Assembly (NCBI GenBank): GCA_009924135.1
Contig: RFSE01000050.1
Span: forward strand, 1 to 32,759
DNA: 32,759 nucleotides
Source: Pseudomonadota bacterium
GTDB lineage: Bacteria; Verrucomicrobiota; Verrucomicrobiia; Limisphaerales; SXTU01
Reading direction: 5' to 3'
Part shown: positions 23,724 to 30,852 of the stretch, one piece after another
Numbering within the stretch: the first letter of the stretch is position 1
How the letters are laid out: each line of letters opens with the position of its first letter
The notes under the pieces: model-generated
Told to the model about the DNA's origin: nothing
The model's input: only the letters and a program-made list of their open reading frames with translations
Database searches by the model: none
Made by a program: the position numbers and the translations under genes

Positions 23724-24397
23724 GGTTGGTCCTCCGCCTTCATCACGTAGCCCGCTCCGCGCACGGTGTGGATGAGTTGGGGCTTGAAGTCCCGGTCCAC
23801 CTTTTCACGCAAATGATAAACCGTCACATCGATCACGTTGGTCATCGGGTCGAAGTGCAGGTCCCATACCTGCTCGGCCAGCTCGGTGCGCGTGACTACC
23901 TGTCCGGCATGGCGGACGAAGTGTTCGAGCACGGCAAACTCCTTCACGGAGAGAAAGATCGGCTGGCCGGCCCGCGTGACCTTGCGGGCCTTCAAGTCCA
24001 GCACCAGGTCCGTGAGGCGCAAACTCGTCTGCTCCACCGCACCGCGCCGCAGCAGGGCCCGCACGCGGGCGAGAAACTCGGCGAACGCGAAGGGCTTGGT
24101 AAGGTAATCATCCGCTCCCGTGTCCAGGCCGCGTACCCGGTCATCCACGCCGTCGCGCGCCGTGAGCATGAGCACGCGGCAGGGCCGCTTGGCGGCGCGG
24201 ATTTCGGTCAGGACCTGGAAGCCGTCCTTCTTCGGCATGAGCACATCCAGCACGACGAGGTCGTAGGGATTGACGAGCGCGAGTTCGAGGCCGGCCTCCC
24301 CGTCATGCGCCACGTCCACGGCAAAGCGCTCCTCCTTCAGCCCGCGCTCGATGAAGCGCGCGACCTTTTTCTCGTCCTCGACGACCAGGATGCGCAT
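23720..24397 (-). CDS. OmpR/PhoB-family response regulator
   Basis: This is a 225-residue DNA-binding regulator. The receiver domain (1-115) shows acidic Glu7/Asp8, phosphoacceptor Asp51 in VVLDVLMPKKDG, Thr79 in MLTA and Lys101 in LTKPF. The C-terminal winged helix (about 125-220) ends with NVIDVTVYHLREKVD and IHTVRGAGYVM, the classical recognition-helix and wing region. ATG 24397 (MRILVVEDE) is preferred to the TTG two codons upstream. It is cotranscribed with the kinase. Two matching operators, at 22283-22320 and 24448-24485, bracket the pair. The second lies 50 bp upstream of this gene in the divergent gap, so autoregulation is possible. Confidence 0.95.
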   Translation of the reverse strand: MRILVVEDEKKVARFIERGLKEERFAVDVAHDGEAGLELALVNPYDLVVLDVLMPKKDGFQVLTEIRAAKRPCRVLMLTARDGVDDRVRGLDTGADDYLTKPFAFAEFLARVRALLRRGAVEQTSLRLTDLVLDLKARKVTRAGQPIFLSVKEFAVLEHFVRHAGQVVTRTELAEQVWDLHFDPMTNVIDVTVYHLREKVDRDFKPQLIHTVRGAGYVMKAEDQP

Positions 24398-24447
24398 GGC
24401 CAAGTTCTAGCAGACCTGCCCGCGCCGCCGCGAGTGCTGGCTGCGAG

Positions 24448-24485
24448 ATGAACACTTTTTCATCCGGGGTTCATTTTGCGTTCAT
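24448..24485 (+). promoter_or_regulatory. candidate response-regulator operator, second copy
   Basis: ATGAA (24448-24452) is followed by TTCAT at 24459-24463, 24470-24474 and 24481-24485, each step 11 bp. About 27 of 38 positions match the copy at 22283-22320 in the same order and orientation. It ends 23 bp before ATG 24509 and is also 50 bp upstream of the divergent regulator gene. Confidence 0.72.
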
Positions 24486-24508
24486 GCGGTGCGTGGCAGG
24501 TTGGGCGC

Positions 24509-27487
24509 ATGAAAACGAAATGGATGACGGGAAGCTCCAAGCTCCAAGTTCCAAATTCCAAAGAAGCTCCAAGCTCCAAATCCCAAACGCCGGCCGGAGA
24601 CTCGTGCTTCGGCCGGTCGGCAGCACCCCGCAGGTTGGAGCTTGAAGTTTGGAACTTGTTTGGAATTTGGAGCTTGGGATTTGGAGTTTTCGCCATGCTG
24701 CTCGGTCTCACCACCCAACCCGCGCACGCCGCCACGACCGTAAACGTCTCCACAAACGTCGCCCTCGCCGGTGCCAAACGCATGGGCATGAACTTGAGTT
24801 TCCACACCTACTACGATTCGCGCCTCATGATGAAAGAGCTGGCCTTCCGCAATCCGGGCTTCGAGGGGCAGCAGTACCAGTCCACCGTGCGGGTCGCCTC
24901 CGGCACGGCCACCAGTTGCGTGGATGACACGCCCTTTGGCGGGTGGACGAACGGCTTCTGGGACGGGGCGAGCTATGAGTTCATCTGGGGCACGGCGAAG
25001 GGCCGCACGGGCACGCTCGCAAATTTCACCCGGCCGCCGAACCAGACCACCGGCGCGGGTTACACGTTTGCCAACAGCGGAGTCACGCCCGCGCCCGGCG
25101 ACTACTTCGTCCTGCGGAAAGTCTGGAACACCAACCCCGAGACCGGCTGGAACACCAGCGGCACCAACTTCGTCATCACGCCCGAGCTGGTTGATCTGCC
25201 GCCGGACACCCTCGGCCGGCAGGCCTTGCACGTGACCTCCACCAATTCGCCCGCGAACTTCAGCCTCACGTCCGTCACCGATGCCTATCCCGGCCAGAAC
25301 TTCCTGCTGCTCAACGGTCATTACCGCGTCACGTTCAAGGCCAAGTCCCGCAGCGGGACGCAGGCACTCAACGTCGTGGTGCGGCGTACTGCCACGTATC
25401 TGAACACGAACGTCGCCCTCACCGCCACGTGGACCACCTACGTCCTGGACTTCACCGCCGCCGAGGTCGGCAGCGCGCCAGGCGTGGTCTCGTTCCAGTT
25501 CAACCTCTTCACCGCCTTTGATGCGCTGTTCGACGACGTGAGCTTCACCCAGACGGACAGCGACCCCGGCAACCCGACCGCCTTTCGCGACGCCGTGGTG
25601 AACGCTTTGCAGCTCTACCGCCCCGGCATCCTGCGCGGCTGGCAGGAGATCCACGGTGAATCCCTCGACAACCAGTTGAAGCCCCCGCTGGGCCGCCGCC
25701 GCGCAGGCTACTCGCTCTACGGCACCGCACAGGCCAACGTGCAGTACGGCTGGCACGAACTGCTTGAACTCTGCGAGCACGTCGGCGCGGAGCCTTGGCT
25801 CGCCGTGCCCATCACCTTCTCGGCGACGGACATGGCCGGCCTGATGGAGTATCTGACCGGCCCCACCAACACGCCTTACGGAGCGATCCGGGCGGCCCGT
25901 GGCCACCCGGTGCCGTGGGCCAACGTCCTTCCGAAGATACATCTCGAATTCGGCAACGAGGCGTGGAACGGCTTCACCTACTTCGGCGGCGTGATGACAC
26001 AGGCCGTGCCCTACGGCAACCGCGCAAGCGAACTGTTTGCCGTCGCGCGGTCGGCCAGCGGTTTTGTGGCCAACAAATTCGACCTCGTGCTCGGCGCCCA
26101 TGCCCCCGAGACCGCTCGGAATCTGAACATTCACAACGCCTGCACCAATCACGACACGCTTACGATCGACGGCTATTTTTACACGCGCGTGGACAGTTAC
26201 GCGAACAACGAGGAGCTGTTCGGTCCCCTGCTGGCGCAGCCCGAGGAGTTCAACCGCGCCGGCTACATGCTGACCAATTACCTCAACGTCCGCGCCTCCA
26301 GCCGGCCGGTGGCGCTCTCCATTTACGAGGGCAACCTCAACACTACGCAGGGCCTGATCACGAACTCCCAGGCCGCCCTCGACCAGCTCACGCCCAGCCT
26401 CGGGGCCGGCCTGGCGGTCGCCAACGACATGCTCATGAAACTCCGCCATCTGGGCATGCGCGACCAGTGCCTCTTCAACCTCGGCGGATTCTCCACGGGC
26501 CTGGGCAGCGGCTCGCGCATCTGGGGCGTCACCCGCGACATGGGCGTGACCGACCGCAAACGCCCGCAGTTTTACACGGTGCAGTTCATCAACGACGCCA
26601 TCGGCTCCGGCGCGGACGTGCTCCAGACGACGCACACGGGTGACGATCCCACCTGGAGTTCCGCCGGCACCAACTCCGTGGGGCTGGCCAGCGCGCATCA
26701 CCTCGCCAGCTACGCCCTCGCCAGCGGCACAAACCGCTCGGTCATCGTGTTCAACCTCCATCGTACCAGCGCGCTCGACGTGAACTTCACCGGCAGCAAC
26801 GCCCCGTCCGGCACCGTCACCTTGAAACGCCTCACCTCCGCGAATTTCACGGACAACAACGAAAACGCCAACGTCGTCGTGCCCACCACCAACGTGTTGA
26901 GCAACTTCAACCCCACGCAGAATTTCAACCTGCCCCCGGGTTCCATGAACGTCTTCACCTGGTCCATCAGCGCGCCGGTGGCAGCACCGGCCTTCACCGT
27001 TCCGCCGCAAAGCCAGGTGGTCATTTCCGGAAGCACCGTGACCCTGTCCGCCACGGTCAACAGCCCGGCCCCGCTGACCTGGCAGTGGCAGCGCAACACG
27101 GTGGACCTGCCCGGCGCGACCAACGCCACGCTCCAACTGTCCGGCGTGAACCGTGCCGACACCGGTGTCTACGTCCTCCGGGCCACTGGTCCCGGTGGCA
27201 CCACTGCCAGCCAGCCGGCCCTCGTGCGGGTGTTGAAGGCCACCCGGCTCGGCACACCCCAGCCCCTGGTCGGCGGCGGTCTCCGGGTGTTGTTTAACGA
27301 CTTCGACGGCGGGCTGCTGTCCCTGGGTGATACGCCCAATTTCGAAGTCTGGGTGAGCACGAATCTGCTGGCCACCAACTGGGTGCGCCTGAACCTCCCG
27401 CTCATCGTTACCAATGGCCTGCTGTCCCTGGATGACTCCGACGCGGTCAACCACCGCCACAGGTTTTATCAGGTGATCGAACGCTGA
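24509..27487 (+). CDS. large secreted glycoside-hydrolase-like protein with Ig-like domain
   Basis: This is a 992-residue exported protein. Residues 1-74 should direct export: an unusually long polar n-region, hydrophobic VWNLFGIWSLGFGVFAMLLGL, then QPAHA. About 225-350 resembles a carbohydrate-binding jelly roll (LLNGHYRVTFKAKS, ALFDDVSF). About 355-800 looks like a clan-A TIM-barrel: possible acid/base Glu484 in LEFGNEAWNG and possible nucleophile Glu607 in SIYEGN, as in GH51/GH39-like enzymes. An Ig-like domain occupies about 830-908 (SQVVISGSTVTLSATV, LTWQWQR, DTGVYVL), followed by about 80 terminal residues. Start 24509 is supported by the operator 23 bp upstream. The substrate is not determined and catalytic residues are inferred. 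Most of the signal region is repeat-derived. Confidence 0.82.
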   Translation: MKTKWMTGSSKLQVPNSKEAPSSKSQTPAGDSCFGRSAAPRRLELEVWNLFGIWSLGFGVFAMLLGLTTQPAHAATTVNVSTNVALAGAKRMGMNLSFHTYYDSRLMMKELAFRNPGFEGQQYQSTVRVASGTATSCVDDTPFGGWTNGFWDGASYEFIWGTAKGRTGTLANFTRPPNQTTGAGYTFANSGVTPAPGDYFVLRKVWNTNPETGWNTSGTNFVITPELVDLPPDTLGRQALHVTSTNSPANFSLTSVTDAYPGQNFLLLNGHYRVTFKAKSRSGTQALNVVVRRTATYLNTNVALTATWTTYVLDFTAAEVGSAPGVVSFQFNLFTAFDALFDDVSFTQTDSDPGNPTAFRDAVVNALQLYRPGILRGWQEIHGESLDNQLKPPLGRRRAGYSLYGTAQANVQYGWHELLELCEHVGAEPWLAVPITFSATDMAGLMEYLTGPTNTPYGAIRAARGHPVPWANVLPKIHLEFGNEAWNGFTYFGGVMTQAVPYGNRASELFAVARSASGFVANKFDLVLGAHAPETARNLNIHNACTNHDTLTIDGYFYTRVDSYANNEELFGPLLAQPEEFNRAGYMLTNYLNVRASSRPVALSIYEGNLNTTQGLITNSQAALDQLTPSLGAGLAVANDMLMKLRHLGMRDQCLFNLGGFSTGLGSGSRIWGVTRDMGVTDRKRPQFYTVQFINDAIGSGADVLQTTHTGDDPTWSSAGTNSVGLASAHHLASYALASGTNRSVIVFNLHRTSALDVNFTGSNAPSGTVTLKRLTSANFTDNNENANVVVPTTNVLSNFNPTQNFNLPPGSMNVFTWSISAPVAAPAFTVPPQSQVVISGSTVTLSATVNSPAPLTWQWQRNTVDLPGATNATLQLSGVNRADTGVYVLRATGPGGTTASQPALVRVLKATRLGTPQPLVGGGLRVLFNDFDGGLLSLGDTPNFEVWVSTNLLATNWVRLNLPLIVTNGLLSLDDSDAVNHRHRFYQVIER
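24533..24686. repeat. AGCTCCA/TGGAGCT palindromic repeat, family C copy 2, inside a signal-peptide region
   Basis: The left arm (24533-24587) consists of TCCAA-centred 7-bp units. The right arm (about 24635-24686) is its imperfect complement, with about 47 bp between. The size and design match 11207-11360. It begins 24 bp after ATG 24509 and the frame stays open through it. The left arm reads as a polar Ser/Lys/Pro stretch and the right arm as LELEVWNLFGIWSLGFG. Confidence 0.9.
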
Positions 27488-27490
27488 GGC

Positions 27491-27674
27491 GGACCGATTC
27501 ATTAGCCACGGATTAGACACGGACGGAACACGGATGGGAACGAGCGGAGCATGCGTTTTGTGGAAGTTGCCTGCCGGCACCAAACGGTGCGGGTCAAACA
27601 GCGAGGCAAGGCGGCCCCAGCGTAGTTGGCTCCGTGTTTAATCCGTGTTTAATCCGTGGCTAATGAATCGGTCC
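27491..27674. mobile_element. MITE-like element, family A copy 3, with 25-bp perfect terminal inverted repeats
   Basis: The termini ggaccgattcattagccacg-gatta (27491-27515) and the exact complement (27650-27674) bound 184 bp. Internal degenerate cacgga-type repeats flank a 108-bp core. The core recurs inverted at 30542-30713 with the same length and about 89 of 108 matches by hand. No coding capacity. It fills the gap between the convergent glycoside-hydrolase and moaA genes. Confidence 0.8.
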
Positions 27675-27683
27675 GGCTGAGAT

Positions 27684-28760
27684 TCACCCCCCGATGCAGC
27701 TCATCGTGCGTTCGGGCTGCTGGAAGCCGGGTTCGCCGATGTGGTGGCGGTCTTCCTTCTGCCAGACGATCGCTCGCAGGCGGTCGGTGAGTTCGGCGTC
27801 GGTGGCGTTGCCGCGCAGGAGGGGTTTGAGGTCGTGCTCGTGCAGGCTGAAGAGGCAGGTGCGGATCTTGCCGTCGGCGGTGAGCCGCAGGCGGTTGCAA
27901 TGGCCGCAGAACGCCTCGGTCACGGGGGCGATGATGCCGATCTCGCCGCGTCCGTCGGCGAAGGTCCAGCGTTTCGCCGTCTCAGACTTGTTGTCGGAAA
28001 TGACCGGGCTCAGATCGAAACGGGCTTGCAGCCGGGCGAGGATTTCGCGGCTGGGCACGACGAGATCGCGCATCCAGGCGTGGCCGGAATCGAGCGGCAT
28101 GAACTCAATGAAGCGGAAGCTCACGTCCTGCTCGCGGGCGAACTCCGCGAGTGATTCCAGCTCGTGGTCGTTCATGCCCCGGATGACCACGGCGTTGACC
28201 TTCACGGGGGCGAAACCCAACGCCTTGGCCTGCGGGATGGCGGCCAGCACGGCGGCGAGACCGTCGCGGCCGGTGATGCGTTTAAAATTCGCGGGGTCGA
28301 GGGAATCGCAACTAAAGCTCACCCGCGTGAGCCCGGCGGCGCGCAGGGCGGCGGCCTGGGGGCCGAACTGGAACCCGTTCGTGGTCATCGCCAGATCGCG
28401 GATGCCGGGGATGGGCGCGAGCCGCGCGACCAGGTCCGGCACGCCGCGTCGCAGCAACGGTTCGCCGCCGGTGATGCGCACTTTCTCGATGCCCAATCCG
28501 ACAGCAACGCGCACGACGCGCTCGATTTCCTCGAAGGTCAGCAGCGCGGACTTCGGCTTCCACTCGCGGACGATGGGGGTCAACGGGGCCTGCGGGTGAG
28601 GGTTTTTCAGCGGGTCATACTTGCCGCGATAGAAGTTCGCCGCCTCCTCGGTCTCGGGCAGGCAGTAGAGGCAGCGGAAATTGCAGCGGTCTGTGATGCT
28701 GACCCGGAGGTCGCGCATCGTGCGACCAAAGGAGTCGTTCAATGACAGGAGGCTGCTCAT
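27684..28760 (-). CDS. moaA: GTP 3',8-cyclase (molybdenum cofactor biosynthesis)
   Basis: This is a 358-residue radical SAM enzyme that, with MoaC, converts GTP to cyclic pyranopterin monophosphate. The SAM cluster cysteines are Cys26, Cys30 and Cys33 in CNFRCLYC. ITGGEPLLRRG (97-106) is the SAM-binding GGEP motif. The second cluster ligands are Cys285, Cys288 and Cys302 in FCGHCNRLRLTADGKIRTC. The C-terminus is the conserved IGG. One oddity: about 40 residues (33-73) lie between the first cluster and LLTFEEIERVV, longer than the usual 15 or so, including NPHPQAPLTPIV. ATG 28760 overlaps the upstream EamA gene by 4 bp. No other moa/moe gene is in the window. Confidence 0.94.
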   Translation of the reverse strand: MSSLLSLNDSFGRTMRDLRVSITDRCNFRCLYCLPETEEAANFYRGKYDPLKNPHPQAPLTPIVREWKPKSALLTFEEIERVVRVAVGLGIEKVRITGGEPLLRRGVPDLVARLAPIPGIRDLAMTTNGFQFGPQAAALRAAGLTRVSFSCDSLDPANFKRITGRDGLAAVLAAIPQAKALGFAPVKVNAVVIRGMNDHELESLAEFAREQDVSFRFIEFMPLDSGHAWMRDLVVPSREILARLQARFDLSPVISDNKSETAKRWTFADGRGEIGIIAPVTEAFCGHCNRLRLTADGKIRTCLFSLHEHDLKPLLRGNATDAELTDRLRAIVWQKEDRHHIGEPGFQQPERTMSCIGG

Positions 28761-29194
28761 TTCTTCAGACCCAGCAGGATAACCCCCGCCCCGACCAACG
28801 CAACCCCGGCCCATTCACGGGCGTTCAGCTTCTCCTTCAGAAACACCACGGCGAACACCGCGACGAGCAGCAGGCTCAGCTTGTCCACCGGCGCGACCTT
28901 GGCGGCATCCCCGGTCTTCAGAGCGCGGAAGTAGCAGACCCACGAAGCCCCCGTGGCCAGGCCAGAGAGCGTGAGGAACAGCAGCGGTTTCGGCTCCAAC
29001 GTGAGCGGATTGCTCCACTTGCCGGTGAAGGCCACGAACGCAGCGAGCGCGACGAGGATGACCACCGTGCGTACCAGCGTGGCGAAGTCGGGATCAATGC
29101 CCGCCAGGCCGACCTTGGCGAGGATGGCCGTCAGTGCGGCGAACACGGCCGAGAGCAGCGCCCACTGGAACCAGCTTTCGGTGACGGGAAACAT
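28757..29194 (-). CDS. single-domain EamA (DMT superfamily) membrane transporter
   Basis: This 145-residue protein has five predicted helices (about 9-28, 39-60, 70-92, 100-121 and 128-143), matching one EamA domain; most DMT exporters have two. Typical features are the SAVFAALTAILAKVGL first helix, FYFRAL-like CYFRALKTGDAAKVAPVDKLS before helix 4, and FLKEKLNAREWAGVALVGAGVILLG at the end. Half-size members are thought to act as dimers. Its stop overlaps the moaA start (ATGA), so translation is probably coupled. A role linked to molybdenum or cofactor precursors is possible but unsupported by sequence. Confidence 0.9.
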   Translation of the reverse strand: MFPVTESWFQWALLSAVFAALTAILAKVGLAGIDPDFATLVRTVVILVALAAFVAFTGKWSNPLTLEPKPLLFLTLSGLATGASWVCYFRALKTGDAAKVAPVDKLSLLLVAVFAVVFLKEKLNAREWAGVALVGAGVILLGLKK

Positions 29195-29254
29195 GTTGGG
29201 TCGGGTCAGGCCCGCTTCCTCACCGCGCCTTCGCAGCGCAGGCTGCCGTCGGGA

Positions 29255-30346
29255 TTACTTCTTCTTCGGCGTGGCCGGGAAGTCCGGGCCGCCGACGGTG
29301 ACGCTCTTCTCGACGCCCGACTCAGGCTTGGGCGCGGGCGCGGTGGGCGGCTTGATGGTGACAGTGCCGTCGCGGTGGACCTCGACGTTGAGCTGGCTGC
29401 CGCGCGTGCTGGAAGGTTTGCTGGAGGGGAGCGGCTTGAGGCCGTCGTTGAGCAGCGTGGCGAGCTTGCGCTCGTCCATGTACGTCCCGCGGCGCATCCA
29501 GTCCACGCGGCGCGCGATGGCCTGATCGCTCTTGATGGTGGAGATTTGCTCGCGGAGGAAGGCGAGGTCGTTCATCTTGCGCTCCATCTCGGTGCGCTCG
29601 CCCTGCATGCGGGCCAGTTCCTTCGTGAGGAACGACTTGTCGTCCTTGGCGACCTGCAGCTCGCCTTCGACCAGCGTGATGCGGGCGTTAAGCGTGCCGA
29701 TGGTGGAGTTGAGCTTGACGATGTCCGCGTTCAGGCCGGCGATCTTGGCGTTCAACTGGTCGCGCGTGTCCTGCAAGTCCTTGATGCTGGCGTCGCGCTT
29801 GGCGATTTCCTCCTGCTTGGACTTGTCGAGGGCGGCATAACGGGCGGCGGCAGCCTTCGCGGCGGCCTCGGCTTCCGCCTTGGCCTTTGCCTTGGCATCT
29901 TCCATTGCGGCCGTGAGCCGGGTCTCGACCTGCTTGGTCTCGGCCTGCGCGGCCTTCGTCTCGGCCTGGGCCTGTTTGGTGGCTTCCTGAGCCTGCTTGG
30001 TTTCGGCCTGGGCGACTTTGATCGCGGCCTGCGCGGCCTTGGTCTCGCCCTGCGACTTGGCGAGCGATTCCTTGGTTTGGCCCAGCTCCGCCGTGGTGGC
30101 GGCCACCTGGGCGGTGAGCGTCTTGGCCTCCTCGGTCTTGGCGACGAGATTGGTGGTGAGCGTGGCGTTGACCTGTTTTTGCTCGGTCAGCTTGCCTTCG
30201 GTGTCCTTGACCGTGCCTTCCAGCGAGGCGATGGACGCATCGTCCTTCTTCTTCTGGTCCACCGCTTTGATATGCCGCATGTAAAGGCCGATGCCGAGCA
30301 AGATGCTCAGGGCCGCCAACACCACAACTGCCGACTTGTTATTCAT
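29255..30346 (-). CDS. membrane-anchored coiled-coil protein
   Basis: This is a 363-residue protein. One N-terminal membrane helix (residues 6-23, AVVVLAALSILLGIGLYM) is followed by a long predicted coiled coil from about 30 to 275, rich in Ala, Gln, Lys and Glu. Residues 102-143 are six near-perfect heptads of consensus TKxAQAE, mirrored as 21-bp DNA repeats. After the coil come a basic segment (RRVDWMRRGTYMDERK) and a Pro/Lys-rich tail with PPTAPAPKPE. ATG 30346 was chosen because it directly starts the membrane helix; upstream in-frame sequence is repeat DNA. No catalytic motif. A structural or cell-envelope scaffold is a reasonable guess, nothing more. Orientation in the membrane is not clear. 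Confidence 0.82.
   Translation of the reverse strand: MNNKSAVVVLAALSILLGIGLYMRHIKAVDQKKKDDASIASLEGTVKDTEGKLTEQKQVNATLTTNLVAKTEEAKTLTAQVAATTAELGQTKESLAKSQGETKAAQAAIKVAQAETKQAQEATKQAQAETKAAQAETKQVETRLTAAMEDAKAKAKAEAEAAAKAAAARYAALDKSKQEEIAKRDASIKDLQDTRDQLNAKIAGLNADIVKLNSTIGTLNARITLVEGELQVAKDDKSFLTKELARMQGERTEMERKMNDLAFLREQISTIKSDQAIARRVDWMRRGTYMDERKLATLLNDGLKPLPSSKPSSTRGSQLNVEVHRDGTVTIKPPTAPAPKPESGVEKSVTVGGPDFPATPKKK
29918..30043 (-). repeat. 21-bp (seven-codon) repeats in the coiled-coil gene
   Basis: Six successive 21-bp units encode TKAAQAA, IKVAQAE, TKQAQEA, TKQAQAE, TKAAQAE and TKQVETR. Their length equals one heptad, so unit gain or loss would change coil length without breaking frame or phase. 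Confidence 0.85.
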
Positions 30347-30424
30347 ACGAGTGAAGCATGAGGAGGGGGCACGGGTTTGGCAAGCCCACAGCGGCACGGG
30401 CAAGGTCCGGGGAAAATGGCCCCC

Positions 30425-30787
30425 GTGGCGGCGGGCATCCTGCCTGCCGTAGAGCCGTAGCTTCCAGCCCGGCGGAATAAGAGCCTCGATCATCGGCTGA
30501 CCCGCGGAAAACACCGTGTCGTAAGCCGGGACGAAGCAGTTGAGCCACGGATGGAACACGGATTAAACACGGAGCCAACGGTGCCGGGACCGCCGTGCCC
30601 CGCAGCTTGACCCGCACCGTTTGGTCCTAGCAGGCAACTGCGCCAAAACGCGGGCTCAGCTCGTCCCCATCCGTGTTCCGTCCGTGTTTCATCCGTGGCT
30701 AACGAATCGGTCCGTATAGGAACTCCGCGCCCCAATCCGGGCGGCAAGATGCCGGCCCTCTACGGCAGGCAGGATGCCCGCCGCCAC
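30425..30787. repeat. family D copy 5, split by a family A element
   Basis: The left half is 30425-30482 (GTGGCGGCGGGC end, ggcatcctgcctgcc, tagag). The right half is 30736-30787 (gggcggcaagatgccggccc, ctcta, ggcaggcaggatgccc, GCCGCCAC end). Between them sits the family A copy at 30542-30713. Without it the spacer would be about 80 bp, close to the 69-70 bp of intact copies 3 and 4. It is part of the 506-bp gap 30347-30852 between divergent genes, in which I see no gene. Confidence 0.8.
30542..30713. mobile_element. MITE-like element, family A copy 4 (inverted relative to copy 3)
   Basis: The right terminus, atccgtggctaacgaatcgg-tcc, matches the 27491-27674 terminus with one change. The left terminus matches only through agccacggat, so its outermost bases have diverged. 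The 108-bp core aligns without gaps to copy 3 in reverse complement. The most conserved stretch, accaaacggtgcgggtcaa, is identical. Confidence 0.78.
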
Positions 30788-30852
30788 CGGCGTCCGCTGC
30801 CCTCCCACATTGCAGGCGTGACGACCGCGCTGGCTTGCCTATCCTCTCCGCC

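Noticed and set aside
24482-27583. 1033-codon open frame on the - strand
   Set aside because: Antisense shadow of the glycoside-hydrolase-like gene, whose + frame shows recognisable domains; the minus product has none.
28742-30361. 539-codon open frame on the + strand
   Set aside because: Antisense to the EamA and coiled-coil genes; Gly/Leu-rich repeats mirror the coiled-coil heptads on the other strand.
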